From NCBI RefSeq assembly GCF_002078875.1, contig NC_034412.1, forward strand, positions 12,648,995 to 12,712,994: a DNA stretch of 64,000 bases. The letters run 5' to 3'. Every line of letters starts with the position of its first letter. Positions within the stretch are counted from its first letter, which is position 1. A model generated the notes under the pieces. The model made no database searches. It was not told the DNA's origin and saw only the letters and a list, made by a program, of their open reading frames with translations. The position numbers and the translations under genes were made by a program. The DNA is from Numida meleagris (lineage: Eukaryota > Chordata > Aves > Galliformes > Numididae). This document shows, in pieces, positions 23,150 through 36,400 of the stretch.

Positions 23150-25110
23150 GCTGCTGCTCCTTGCTGCGTCCCCTGCGGGCCCAGACACAACGCACTATCG
23201 TTCAATCTCAGCGTTATAGTCTCGCCAGATGCTGCGCAGGTAGGAGCTTGGCGGAGCATGCACGAGTTTGTAAGCCCGAAGTGCTTCCAGCTCGGCTTTA
23301 GTCATGCTAACGAGATGATGAGGAAATGCCGACGGTGCGAAGGTTCTGCGGCAGGAACATCCATCAAGCCGCGGGCTGCGTTCCGCTGTGAGCTCCACTG
23401 CGAGCAGCCCGTAGGTGCGTTAACTTCCATCTCAGACAATGGCATCTTAGCGGCACTAGGCGGAGCAGCTCCTTGTGCCGTTTGGATAATTTACCTAACA
23501 GTACTTAGCTGCCGCGTTAGGGCAGCGTGCAGACGTCAGGCTGCTGCTGAGATGCCGGCAATGGCACAGAGCGCGCCCTGCCTGCGCTGCGCCGTGCCCG
23601 CAGCCGCTCGCGCCCTTCTGGCTTCGATTGAAAGCCGCCGCGGTGTCCCACCTGCAGCAGCTGCCGGCCTTCAGACCCGACTGCTGGATTTCATCGCTCC
23701 GCCCTCGACAATCGGCTTTCGCACCTTTGAATGCATTCTCCATTTAATTATTATGCTGTGATACCGCACGTGCTGGCCGCGCCTCTCGCCGTGGGAGCGG
23801 CTCTGGCGCTTCGTTCCCACTCCGTGTCGGGGGTCTCCCCCCTTGTCCCCTCGTGCGAAGCGCCCGAACTTCGGTCGCTTGGTTACGTTTGTAAGCGCTG
23901 ATTTTGCTTTTGCTCGCTCAGCCGTTCCGCGTCCGCCAGAACCCCCACGCGGACGGCGCAGCGCGGGAGAGGCGCGTTTCCCTCCCGCAGAGCCCGCCCC
24001 CGCGAGCACAGGTGCCGGGGCGGCTCGCTGCACGTGCTGCGGCCCTGCGCGCATGTGTGCTGCGCCGGGCGCGTGCCGCGACCGTTATCCGCTGAGCGGT
24101 CGCCGGGAGCGCGGCACGACGCGGGGCGACTCGGCAGGACCGGAACGCACCGCGGCTCTTCGGAGCGAGCAGGTAACGGGCTGCCCCGCCGTGCCGGCGG
24201 GCTGCTCGTGGGCGCGGTAACCGTGCGGGGCTGTGAGCGGCGTCGGTGAGCGGGGAACGGCCGGCCGCGTTCTCTCCACGCGCGGGGAAAGGGCGGAAGC
24301 CACCTGCGGCCGAGCGGCTTGCGGTGCCTGCGGTGCGTGTGGAAGCCGCTCGGGCGGCCGCGGTGCGGTTCTATCGCGTCGTGCCCCGGCGGAGGCTGCG
24401 CGCGATTAGGAACGGTTACTCCGCTGCAGCTGAAGCGTAGGAACCGTCTCGTGGGGAACACGCGGGCCCCGCAGGCGGTTGGCAGCTCGGGTGGGGCCGC
24501 CCGCCGCGGGGCGCTCCGTGCGTGAGCCTTTTAACCCCTGAACGCACCGAAAGCTGCACGCTGCGGTTATTTACCGACAGGCGCGGCTGCTCGCTGAACG
24601 TGGTAACTGTTCTGTTCGTGCCGGCGGGGCGTAGCGCTGCTGTCCGCTTCTGCTTATACAATGTGGAACAAACGTGAAAATCTTTTTACTGGATATTTGA
24701 AAACCTATGTTCATCGGGTTGCTCAATTAAATATGGGACCTGCGTATTGCCACTGCAGCATAGCTGGAACTTTCCCGTCAGGGTGAACTTGCGCGTGCCT
24801 GGGCGCAGGCGTGTGCTGCGCGGAAGGGCCGCGGCGTTCTGTAGCGCCGTCCGCCTCGTGGCGCGGTGCGGTGCAGCGTGCTGCGTTCTCCTTGGGCGGC
24901 GGTTTCCGCGAGGAGGCAGTTATCCCCAGGGACGGCGGGGCTGCCCGCCTGGTAAGTAACCTGCAGCTGGAGGGATGGAGCGCAGCATCGAGGGCGACCC
25001 GGGAGCCAGGCGCGGCGCACGCGGCTGGGCGCTGCTCGCGAGCGCTGCTCACAGAGCGATTTTGTTCCGCACCGCGCCCTATCCTACACCGGGGCCCGAG
25101 GCCAAATGTA
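23150..25110. promoter_or_regulatory. CpG island between the two convergent genes (candidate unannotated promoter)
   Basis: CpG density rises abruptly here against an AT-rich background and is greatest from about 23,750 to 25,100. Visible elements include a CRE-like GACGTCA (23532), two CACGTG E-boxes (23767 and 24031), and a GC box CCCGCCCCCGC (23993-24003). Two sites could be plus-strand splice donors: AG/GTAACG at 24173 and a near-perfect CTG/GTAAGT at 24952. Overlapping long frames on all strands are expected in GC-rich DNA, and I do not regard them as genes. Both neighbouring coding genes end towards this island, so neither one's usual promoter explains it. It may drive a noncoding RNA or act as an enhancer-type island. 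Confidence 0.7.
24952..24957 (+). other. Candidate splice donor GTAAGT inside the CpG island
   Basis: The context CTG/GTAAGT fits the U1 consensus well. If used, it would end a first exon transcribed rightward from the CpG island. There is no direct evidence of use. Confidence 0.35.
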
Positions 25111-26914
25111 ATAAATAACAAACTTACACAAAGGTGGTTGGTCGGTTTGTTTTTTTTTTTTTAGTTTCTCTAAATGTTTTGAGATCTTTTTGTTTTCTAA
25201 TAGAAGGTTTGTAATTCAGCAAAATGCAATTTTAAAGCCTGCTTTTTTGTAACCACAGACAATACTTGTTGTCTTGATCTTTGTTGTTACCACCATTACA
25301 GAGAACCGCAGTGCTACAGTAGCTAATGCTGCTTGCAAAGTTCTTATTTATGAGACCTGCAGACTTTGGTGAAGAAAAACATAAACCGGCTTCAGTTTGT
25401 ATGGTGTTCCTAGTGGGCAGTCAGAGAAATTCTGACCAAAAGCATTTGCGATGTCAGGGAGGGCTCTTTAATCCACTTCTTAATTCTTAGAGAGAACCGT
25501 GCTGAGTAATTCTTAGAAGAAAAAAAGAGGTTTTGTGCTTTAACATAACCCCCAGGAGCCCAACACAGGGATATCCCAAGGTGAAGAAGCATCACCAAGA
25601 AATGAAGCACCTTGCAACAAACCTTGTCCTTCCAGATTCTTTAGAGGACAGTGTTTATCCCAGCAAGCTGCACCATTAGTGCATCGATTCAGAATCCTTC
25701 TGGTGGCAGTTCATTTAGCACTGATACTAAACAGCATACACATCACCAGGCTTGCTTTAAGGAAGCAATATCTTCATTACTGAGGTAAAGACTGTGCTCC
25801 CGCATTTCTCCAGCAGTGTTTCAGGCCTACAGAAACCATGTGACAAGCGTGCAGCTAACTAGCTGAACCTGGGGCTGGCTGCAATCAGCTAAATCTGTTC
25901 CTGAAAATGCCTTCCTAAATTTGCCAGCGCACCTAAATGAAAGGGGGCTGTACGAAAAGGGAGCGATTGCACAGAAAGGAGCTTGGTTTTGCAGTCTTTT
26001 CCTATTATCCTTTAACCTTTATGCTGACTTGAGATTAAAACGGATCTTTTATTAATGAGGGAAAACACTGTGAAATAACTTTAGGATTTCTGAATTTGAT
26101 GGAGTTAGAAAACCAACACACATGATGAGGAGGCACAGTGAACTCTCATCATTTGGGTCCTCGCTGACCGAATCCAGGCAGGAGGCTGAAGGGTGTATGT
26201 TCTGCGCCTGCAGGTGTCTGCAAGGTGTCTGCAGGTGGAAGATGATGTAGGGTGCTGAAATACAGCGTGCTGGGATGAACCTGACTTGGAAATCAAGCAG
26301 ATGTTTCTGAGGCCTTCAAATCAGGCACAAGTTGGATGCTTTTCTTGGTGAGATAGAAACATTAATATTCCTAGGTATTTTTTCAATTGTTTTTGTCAGA
26401 ATGTGATAACTTCAGAAGTCTGCCATCTGGAACAATGTGGAAAGTGTCTTGGAATGGTTATCTAACCAGTAAGTCTACAGTTGCTAGATTTCCCTCCTTT
26501 ATTTTCAGAATGTCAAGCAATGCAGTAATGCCTTGAGATGAAACCCTAATGGAGGTTTATCTTTTTTTTTTTTAAATGAATGAAGAACACTTATTGTCAA
26601 CTTTAGTCTTTATCAACTTTTTTTTCTGTATTTTTCTTAAAACAAACAAACAAAACAATCAAACAAACAAACAAAAACCACCACCAAACCAAGCCCACTG
26701 TTGTTGCCTTGAAATTCCTTTATTTAGTTCCTCTACAGTCAGGATCTGCTTCCCACCCGCAGTGGCCAAGTGCTGTTTCTCTCCAGCACGTGGATATTGC
26801 CGCTGCAGTTAGCCACCGCTCCCACCCCCATTTTCAATGTACAATTCCCACTTGCAGCATTTTCAGCAAACATGGAATCAATTGAGTATATAGAAATAGC
26901 TTCTATAAAATTTC
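25111..26914. other. Intergenic, no gene seen
   Basis: AT-rich DNA with a CAAA-type simple repeat at 26641-26677 and a small GGTGTCTGCA triplication near 26212-26236. No gene, element end or RNA was recognised. Confidence 0.6.
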
Positions 26915-26934
26915 CATTAAAAAAATAACAAGTT

Positions 26935-26944
26935 TTTATTTACA
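26935..26944 (-). other. TFDP2: Candidate distal poly(A) signal with overlapping Pumilio motif
   Basis: On the minus strand the sequence reads TTTGTAAATAAAAAC. It contains AATAAA and, overlapping it, TGTAAATA, a match to the Pumilio consensus UGUANAUA. A T-rich downstream tract follows (TTGTTATTTTTTT). Confidence 0.4.
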
Positions 26945-29900
26945 AAGTGTTTGCTACCACAAAGTAATATTTCCTATTGGTTCAAATATACTATTTGCTA
27001 ATGCCAGCATTCCTATTAGGAAAGTAAAACTCTGTATATGCATTTTTCTTTATAACTTTCTCAGTGTTTAAAGCACATATAATGCTACCGCATTCCTTTT
27101 ACGCTACTCCTAGCCACATAACATGTGGTAGTAGAAAGTAACAGTATTTGATTAGGAAAAAAATCAGGATAGCTTAATAGCAGTCTTTCTGCAAAAATAA
27201 AACTTTATAATTTAAAGGTATTTGGAGAATTCAGAAATCCACAGAAAATTATTTAAAAAAATCAAGAAACAACTTGGGCTTTCCCAAAGATGCAGGAATT
27301 GAGCACGAGAAAAGAGAGGAATGTTTCTGCCAATGTTTGTGATGCTTGTGCCCGTGGTTGGGAGGAGGGAGAGAGTAAGAGTAGCGGAATAAAGAAAAAT
27401 AATTAAAACTGAGAATTCACTGCAGTTTCCATCATCGTGAACTGTATGTCAGTGCTCCTCCCTCTGCCCCCAGCAAATTTACAGATTTTAAGTTCAGCAT
27501 TAAAAAGTAATGTCTTTGTCCGTGACTGGCTTCCTTCTTAAAAGTCTTAATGTAGTTCATTTAAATTGGTTTCATTTAAGTCACTTCTGCATTTTAAGTG
27601 GAAAAAGGAAGCGTCTGTACAATCACTTCCATGTAGAACGTAACAGGTGTTAACAAGTGCTATTGGAGCAGCACAGTGAGGGAGGAGCTGCTGGGGACCT
27701 GCCTCGCTCATGGCACGCTGACACAGTGAGCCCCAGCAGGGTGCTTCCTTGCCAGCTCTGCTGGGCAGTGCCAGGAGTGTGTGGGGCTGCCTGCAGCCAG
27801 CACCTGTGGGCCGGGCTTGGTTCTGAGTAGGATTCCCTGGTTCACTGCAGTTCTTGTGAGGTACAGTGCCATCATTTCTGCACGTCTTTATCCAAAATTC
27901 TCTGATCTGAAGTATTTTTAATATATACAACCTGGCTTTAGAGGCAAGGGTGAGTATTTGAAGCTTGTGTGATGTATTTTGGCTCAGCTGGTATTTTACC
28001 AGGGAAGTCCTGGGAGATCCAATTAATCTTTGCATTATTGCCACCAAATTATTAATTGCTGAAGTTACCTTAGAGTGTTAACAAATCCACTTAAAAAATG
28101 GAGATGGATTTTTGTGGACTTCCTTTTCTGGGAAATATTTTTACTTTGTGGCCGTTCAGAATAACTGCACGTGATCTGTAAAGTATCTTCATCCAGACGG
28201 TGCTATGGAATTAGTACGTTTCACCCAGCCTGGCTAATAGCGTGGGTTATTACAAAAACAAGTCACAGGGAAAGGCTTATTCTGACTTGGAAAAGTTCCC
28301 TAAGTACTGCATAGATGAGTTCAGTTTAAATCTACAGCTGATTGAAATTGTACCTAGCTGCTGCTTGCTAGTCTGTGGTCTCTTATGTCTAAAACGCTTA
28401 AGCCTGGAAAGGGTTAATCATTTAAAACTGGCACTTATGAAGTCTGAAAATTAAGTGGGGTGCTGCATGTTCTAGCAAAGATGTTTCTTCTGCCCTAATT
28501 TGAACAGGGATTTTTGGTTTGTAACTTAGGTGAATAACCTAAATTACTGGATATAGACCAAAAAGATCTAAGTGGGAAAAACCCATTTGTTCTGGCTGGC
28601 TGACCTGTGGGGCAGGCCGGACCAGGGCGGTAACAGTGCTGCCTGGCTGGGGACCTGTGGAGAGTGCAAAACTTGTGTGAGCAGCTCCACAGAGCCGGGA
28701 GGATGGTAATGCAGCAGGAGTGAGTGACTGGGAACAAGGCTGGTTGTGGCAGTATACCTGGGTCCTGGCAATGGTTGCGCGTGGTCTCTTAAAAACACTC
28801 ACTGAAGGGAATTCTGAGAGAGGAGAGGGAATCTACGAACTCAGTGAAGTCTAAGGAATGAGAGTTTCAAGAAGTTTCAGGGTATTGGGATTTATGTGAA
28901 GAACAGCCAGCAGGAAAAGTTCTTCCTTTAAAATGAAGTAAGCTTGTAGGAAGCAGAAAGATGTTGCCTTGGAGTATGTCTATGATGAGAATTTTTAAAA
29001 TATAAAAAAATTTGTAGTCTCTTCCCAGCTTCATTGTATTTGGTTATTCAAAATATTTTCCTGAAATGGAGGTATTCTTGCAATGAAAATTAGGTTAACA
29101 AAAATGCAAATTAGGTAGGTCAGCCAGAAGAGAACTGGTTTGTTTACTAAATACTCAAGCTTTGTTTTTAGATGAATCCAAAGCCTGTGTGTCTTTAACT
29201 CATTAGAAGTCTTCTCTATAAAGTGCCTGGATGATTTACAGCTGAAAAGAGGAGGCTAATTAGAAAAATGAGTATTGTCCAGTGTTTAGTTTCAAATGCA
29301 ATTAAGTTTCAGCCACGCTCTTCATTTAAAGTATAGGGTGTGCTCAGTAGAACTTGGCATTTATAACCGTAACTGCTGAATTCTAAATTCACGCCTCATT
29401 TTATGTATAATCTTGTTTGTATTGTTTGTTTTTAAAATATGATTAAATTTTGGTTGTTAGGCCCATGTACATCATTCTGTATCAGGCTGACTTGGTTGTT
29501 CGGCACGAGTCCTTCTGTCGGTATTTTATATACTCAGCAACTTCCAGCTGGTAAACAGGATTACGACCAGAATGGAAATACCTGAGCTGTGGTGTGTGGT
29601 AGTTTAAATTAGATGAAATAATTCCTTCAGCTAAACAGGTATTGTTTGCTTTAGCCTTCACTCAAATATACGCCCTGTCTTAGATTAAATGGATTGTTGC
29701 TATCAAATTGAAAACATTCACACACAGTAATACAACTTTTAAAATTAAAATCCAAAAACATTTTATCAGATTTTTCAAATACTAAAAATATGCTGTCTTC
29801 TGCTCGTGATTGTTTTATCTAGTTCATGAAGCTGCCATGTTCTCTTTTAAGTCAAATTTAGATATTTTTTTTTTTTACTGCAATATGTAAAATAGCATAT

Positions 29901-32847
29901 ATACACAGCATTACATTGCTGAATCTATAACCAAGACATAGCATTCCAAGGGGCAGAAAAATGTCAAACAGAATTTGTATGAAAATTCAAATTCTAACTC
30001 TGCCTCCTATGAGTTACGTTCTAGTGCCAGCTGCACCCTGTTTTGTATCTGGGAATGCTCAGCACAAGCAAGTAGAATACTGGAGTACCTGAACAGAAAA
30101 TGAGAGAGCCTGCTGAAAATACCAGCTGCTGGCTTACAGAGGAAAGGCTGCTGTGTTGAAGCAGCTGAGCGCTACTGCCACTAGCTTAGTGGGAGCAATG
30201 GGTTTGGTTAATATTCTTAATCCCTTTGTTGTTCGTTAATTACTCAGAGCTTAATGCAGATGCAACATCATCTGTATTTACTGAGGTCTTGTCCTGCATT
30301 TACCTACTTTATTATATTTTTAATGCCAATTAAGCTCAACAAGAAAGACTGAAAGGCGTGCCTGAGATTGTACATGAGTGACTACAGTTGGATAAGGCCC
30401 AGAAGTCTGCTAGTTCCCAGACTCTGGTGTAACCACAGGAACACAGTGCTGTAGTTGAACTCCATCCTCAACCGTAACTTGGCACAAAGAATCTTAAGGA
30501 AAGAATTTCCTTTTGAAGTTTCTTCTAAGTGTTCTAACTTGTTCTATCCTTTGTATTCCACTAATTCAGAAAAATAACTTAGACAGTTGAACACCGGCTT
30601 TCTAAATGTTATGTGCTCCTAAATTGAAAAGTAGGAAAAAGGTTTTTTTTTTTTTTTTTTCTTAAAAAAAGTTGATAGCTTTGAGTTTGCTAGAAAGCAA
30701 GCAGCTGTGCAGGCTGCTGTGCTGAAGGAAATAGACATCAGTGGGAGCAAGGCACCACTGAAGATCTTCCTCCCACAAAGCACTCTGACTACTAATAAAA
30801 TACATAATAAAATACATTCCATTTCTGGGCAAGAAGCTTTTTTTTTTTTTTTTTTTTGCCAGCATCTTATATTTCAAAGTGCCTCAAGCTCTTCAGAAGT
30901 TGTTGAATATTTTGCTATTTTTTCTTTTTATGTGGATCTTGAGTGGGAAATGTGAAGACAGCATACAGGTAGTTTCGCCCATAACGTATTGAGGGGTGAG
31001 GAATAATTGAGAAAATGCTCTTCCCTCTTAAAGTGCCTCAGAATGTCCTGTGTACATGGGGTATTTTCCATCTGCCCTTTCCAATAAAAGCTGACAGGAC
31101 AGTATATTCTTAAGAACAAAAGCAACTGCCTGTTTAAATGTCATTCATGTAGCTGGTAATTCCCTAATGATATGTCCAGAGCATCTGTCACCTTGTTGTC
31201 TTATCTCGCATTTTAGTCAAGTACATTGCCTCTCAGTGAGAATATCATTTTCTCTTTGTAAAGCTTTTCTTCATATAGAGGTAGCGTTACAGATTTGGTT
31301 GAAGTGAGGTGGTGTAAATGTTGCTCTGCTGTTGCCTGTGAGCCATGTGCACAGGGCAGTCTAACAGTCTTGCCTGGAGGGTGAATAACAGGGTAGGCGT
31401 ATGGGATTTTCTTTTTTTGTCTGTGCGCTTGCAAATCATTTGTGTAAGCTAGATTGCTCTGCCTTCCCAAAGAAGAGCCGTATGTCTTAATAATGGTGCT
31501 GTCCTAATGATAAATGCAGGAGTTCAAACTATCTAGAAAAAGTTTCCACGTGGATGATTTTTAATGCGAACACGCAGGTGTATTTGCATGCTGCTTGCAG
31601 TTTTACCTGTCCTGTATGTAGCTAGTCACGTGCTAACAGCTGTACAACAGCCATCTTTTCAGCTCAAGTATTGGTTCACCTTCCTACCTCAGGCTGAGTG
31701 CTTCTGGGTCGCACTGGCTTGCGTGCAGCTTTGTAAAAGCTAAGGCGGACACAGCCCGTGCTGTGCCTGAGTAACGGCCGCGGCAGTCAGCAGGTGCAAC
31801 GTGCTGCCACTGCTCAAGCATATACAGCATTCTAAGCTGCCTGATCTTTAAATAACAGAGACAATGCCACTGAGATCTGACAGCTACTATACTGCTACTT
31901 AGAAAAAGGTCAACTACTGACATACAGTACGAAACTAAAAAGTAACACTATTTTTATTTACCTAACTAAAAATAGTTTGAGGCTAGTTAAAATATTGGAC
32001 GTTGGAACACCATGAGAACTGTGCATCTACAGTGTTCTGCTGCTACGCAGGGGTTTTTGAAAAGGTCTTTGTGAGTGGATGTGATGTTAGACACAGAATA
32101 TGGAGCCTCCTGTTTTAAGTATAATTTAACAGTTCAAATGGAATTCACATTGTATAACTTTAGCCAAGTTATTTTAACTTGTTCAATATTAGTATTTTTC
32201 AAAGGCGTATCGAGGTGTGTGCATAGAAATTAATTAAAAGCAAATTATCATAATCCAAGATGACTGCAAAACATGAAATTGCATATTGTCAAAATTTATT
32301 TTTTCCTAAAAATCTGAACTTTCCATTACCTGACTTGAAAACATACTGCCTGAGATCCTTAATACGTAGAGGCCTCTTTGTTTGCTTTGTTTTTCTTTTT
32401 TTTGCTTTTTTAATATACATGCTATAAAGTCAAATGGATTATAACATTTGAACAGTAAGAGAGAAGTTATATGGGATATGCTGTAATCCATAAATAATTG
32501 TTTCAACTTTTCTTTCCTTGAAAAAAGCTGGTGCAGAGAATACTGTTTAATAATGGCTAAGTATAATCACTTGTAATAAATTAGGTCTGCAGTATAAATG
32601 AACAGGTGAACCTTTCAAAAGAGACAAGCTACTTTTAGGGTATCTAAAATGGATTTAAACTAATCCAAGATTCATTTAATAACCTGCAATTTATATTACT
32701 TTAAGAATCTTCAATACAGCAAGTTGAACAGAAAAAAAGCAAATAACGTAACAGCTCCTTTTCCCTACAACAATTTTCATACAAGATAAGTTTTAAATAG
32801 CTATTTTAGCACATTCATGTGCTCCCTCTCTTCCCTCCCGCCCCTGT

Positions 32848-32853
32848 TTTATT
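32848..32853 (-). other. TFDP2: Candidate proximal poly(A) signal of TFDP2
   Basis: Minus-strand AATAAA about 410 bases after the stop codon. It is followed by a G-rich stretch (AGGGGCGGGAGGG), which could act as an auxiliary downstream element. Confidence 0.45.
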
Positions 32854-33261
32854 ATTTTTTTTTAAAGGTAGAACATCCAAAAGACAATACAAGAATCAGC
32901 ATTTTCTCCCCCATCTGGTAAAGATAAGATGAAGACAGAGACTTGAGACAGAATATCCCAAAATGGAAAATACAAACTTGATGTTTACTTTGCCAAATCT
33001 CCAGGGACTTTGTTCTTCTCCTTGGTTGTAGTTGATTAAAAAAAAAGAAATACCACTTTGCTCTGTGTCTGCATGTCACTCTGTTCAGTTATAAAAAGTT
33101 TTCAATTTCAGCTTTGGATTAATTTGTTTTGAAGCTTCCACTTTGCTTCACTGAACACAGTGCAAACCAAGGCAAGAAACCTAAGTAAGTAAAATCCAAA
33201 CAGGAGCTCCCATTAGGAATATATATGAGCAGCATTTTGCGTATTCCATTTTCTACTGTCT

Positions 33262-33445
33262 TTATTCTGGAGAGGAAGGATCTTCTTCGTCTTCATCCTC
33301 TTCTTCGTCATTGAATGAGCATGGAGTTTCTCCCCGTGATTCAGAGTAGCGTGATGTTGCACTACTGGACTGCTGACTGCTAGGGGCAAGAAACTGCCCA
33401 GTTGCTAAAGCCACTTCAGTATCCAAACACAACCCTGGATTCTCA
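33262..33445 (-). CDS. TFDP2: TFDP2 last coding exon, acidic C-terminus and stop
   Basis: The 184-nt coding part follows the acceptor TTTTAATAG. It encodes [20 protein letters not shown], then [13 protein letters not shown] and the acidic end [14 protein letters not shown], with TAA at 33262-33264. The exon continues into the 3' UTR towards lower coordinates. Confidence 0.96.
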
Positions 33446-36400
33446 CTATTAAAACAACAGAAATGTTAAAAGTTAAGAGGATTTCTCATAAAGCATTAAG
33501 CTTTCTTTTTGGCCTCTGATTTTCCTTTAGGGAAAGAAAAGCTTTAGGATGTTTCTTTCTTGATATCATTATGTTAAACAAAGCTAATAGTTATGAAAAT
33601 TGCTGAAATATTGAAAAATAGCCAAAAAAGATTGGCTGTTTTTTTTTCCTTCCTCTAATTGCCCAGTAGAATTGCTCAAGCTGCAAAAAGCTTAGAGAAG
33701 AATCAAGGACCTGGGGTTGTTGGTCAATGCTCGGCTGAACATGAGCCAGCAGTGTGCCCAGGTAGCCAAGGAGGCCGCTGGCATCCTGGTTTGTATCAGA
33801 AATAGTGCAGCCAGCAGGAGCAGGGAGGTGATTGTCACCTTGCACTCAGCTCTGGTGAGGCCACACCTTGAGTGCTGTATTCAGTTTTGGGCACCTAAAT
33901 GCAAGAAAGACATTGAGGCCCCAGAGCATGTCCAGAGAAGGGCAACAAAGCTGTGAGGGGTCTGGAGCACACGTCTCATGGGGAGCGGCTGAGGGAGCTA
34001 GGATTGTTCAGTCTGGAGGAGTCTCGGGAGACCTTACTGCTCTCTACAACTGCCTGAAAGGAGGTTGTGACGCAGTGGGGTCGGCCTCTTCTTTGTAAAT
34101 ATTGACAGGACTAGAGGGGATGGCCTCAAGTTGTGCCAAGGAAGGTTCAAGTTGGATATTTAGAAAAGGCTGTCCAGGGCGGTGGTTGACTCACTGTCCC
34201 TGGAGGTGTTCAACAATGTTTAGATGTTGTTCTAAGGGACATGGTTTAGTGGGGAAAATATCTGTGGACTAGATGAACTTGGAGGTCTTTTCCAACCTTG
34301 GTGATTCTATGGTTCACGTTTTTACATGGGATTGGAAGTGATGCTACTCTTCTGAAACAACAGATATAAAATAACTAGCATGTTTAAAATGTAGATTTAA
34401 CCTTTCAAATACAGTTAGCTTCCATTTCGAAATGGAAAATCAAACTTAACAGAAAACATCACACGTCCTGCATTTAAATGGTATGAACTAGTGAGGTCAT
34501 TGAAACTATACAAGAATCTATTAATAGTTTTGAATACAAAATGATTGTATTTACCTTGATTTTGAATCAGAAGTGCCTCCTGCTATCTCTGAATGTGAAA
34601 CTGCTTGTGCTGAATTTGAAAGTGATCCTTGGTTCATCCATGACAATCCTGTAGACATATCTAGAAGAAAGTATAGCTGCACTCATTATAGATACTTAAA
34701 TTTTTTTTCTTCTTTTTACAGTGTTATACTTTGTGTTCTGTTTGCAGTTGGAATTCTGCATTTATTTTACAAGAGAAGCTTAGATTGATTTTATACTGTA
34801 GATGTATTCTGCTTAATGGAAATTAAATGTATAGTTGTCGGTGTTTGGAGATGTACTAAGGCCTTGCCAAGCCCTCACACACAGAATTGAGGTTATTTGT
34901 GTGAAACTTTTCCCACTGAAGAGGGTATGCACTGCAGATGACTCCAGCTAGCAGCTATATGCAGCGATAGGACAGCTATTCAATTTTGTAGTTCTTTATA
35001 GAAACTACAGTTAGAGATATTTATTTATTTTGCTATGGTGTTTGGTGAAACTATGACTGGAACTGTAGCCATTAGGAATGCAGGCCACCAAAACACTTTG
35101 TTATTCCTCTTAACTGTTATAAAACAATTTGAGGAAACAATGTTACATACACTTTCTCATTTGTATTACTGTATTCATGTTAAGTTTTGGCCTTGAGATT
35201 TGATAGTGCCCTTTTTTAGCAGAGGGTATGTTTTAAGCAGGTTGTGCGTTCCCCTGCAGCCACATAATCTGGCTCACCATACACTGGGATCCACTGGCCC
35301 CCTCATGTTGTGCTGTGTAGACCTGTAGCTGTGAGGTTAAATGACATTACAGAGCAAAGCAGAGTAAGGCTGATATTCCTTCAGAGGGTCTTCGAAACAA
35401 GACAGAAAAGACTACTAAGTGGCACCACTAGAGTGATCTGTGAGGCTTGAATGGATGAGAATGGTTGATTACGGACACAGCTGGATGACTTTCACTAAGA
35501 TTGCCCTAAATGCAAGCTTAGAGTTACACAGAACACGTTTTGACAGTTTCCTCCTGTGTTTGCAGGGGGTAGCCAAACCATTTGGAATGACAGCACTGTA
35601 TTTTGATTAATAAAGTGGGTTAGAAATGTATCACAGTTTTTTCCTGTCTTTTGAAAGGATGTACCTGTGTCTACATGCTTAATATTCCAGAAGAGTAGCA
35701 AGTCACTGCTAGTTATCTTGTGTTTAAGTAACGTTTTAGGATAATTGCTACCTTCTTTTTGAGGAGCAGGATGGAGGAAGGCATGGATGTAATGCACATG
35801 GGCAGAAAGAAGCTTCAAGTATACATATCCTTGCCCTGTACTTTCATTGCCTAGTTTTCCTAAATGCTGATTTCCAGTTGGGCTCTGAGGAGACAGGGAA
35901 AATAAAAAGTTTGTGCAAGATGGAGAGTGTAAGAAACAAGCCATTCCCTGTCTGGAAGGGACTGCCAAAATACAAGTCTGCCTATGATGAGAGAAGTCTT
36001 ACTACATTTGGTAGAGTAGCTGCACGTATAAACCATGGAGATCAGTTTGAAGAAGCTTTCCAAGACGATGCACCTTAGTCTAAGAGTGGCATCCTTATTA
36101 TGAACTAGGTATGTACTTGGAACGGATGGATTTGAAGACACTTCTACTTGACATGAGAAGGCTCTAAAGGAGTACCTTCACTAGCCTTTAGTCGTTAATG
36201 CAGAAGTAGATAGTGCTGCAGAGGATTACTGCTGGTAGCTGAACAAGCTTATTCATTCATTTGGTATTCTCACCTTTCGTTCTGTCTCCAGCTTGTTCTC
36301 TGTTCCAGGCTTGTTATGCATGCAGACTGAAAGCACTTCATGCAGAAGTGTCTTAATACAGAGGACCTAAATCACACCACTTTCTCTGTCTGCTGCCTTA

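Larger units (their letters stand above)
26915..33261 (-). other. TFDP2: Probable long 3' UTR of TFDP2 (extent uncertain)
   Basis: Downstream of the TFDP2 stop on the minus strand I find no credible gene for over 6 kb. Minus-strand AATAAA hexamers occur at 32848-32853 (followed by a G-rich stretch), 32295-32300 and 26935-26940. Human TFDP2 has a long 3' UTR as I recall, so readthrough to about 26,920 is plausible, while the 32848 signal could give a UTR of roughly 0.4 kb. The 166-codon minus-strand frame at 27547-28047 lies in this stretch and is probably chance. Confidence 0.45.

Noticed and set aside
23123..25164. Many overlapping open frames of 60-212 codons on both strands (for example 23123-23761 + and 23883-24461 -)
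   Set aside because: They lie in a CpG island where stop codons are scarce, overlap each other on all frames, are Arg/Pro/Ala-rich and show no family motif.
27547..28047. 166-codon frame on the minus strand
   Set aside because: No recognisable domain, composition changes abruptly at a GC-rich patch, and it lies in the putative TFDP2 3' UTR.
35495..36141. Minus-strand frames of 157 and 93 codons in a TFDP2 intron
   Set aside because: No recognisable motifs, no splice-site phase compatible with TFDP2, and Cys/His/Leu-rich chance composition.
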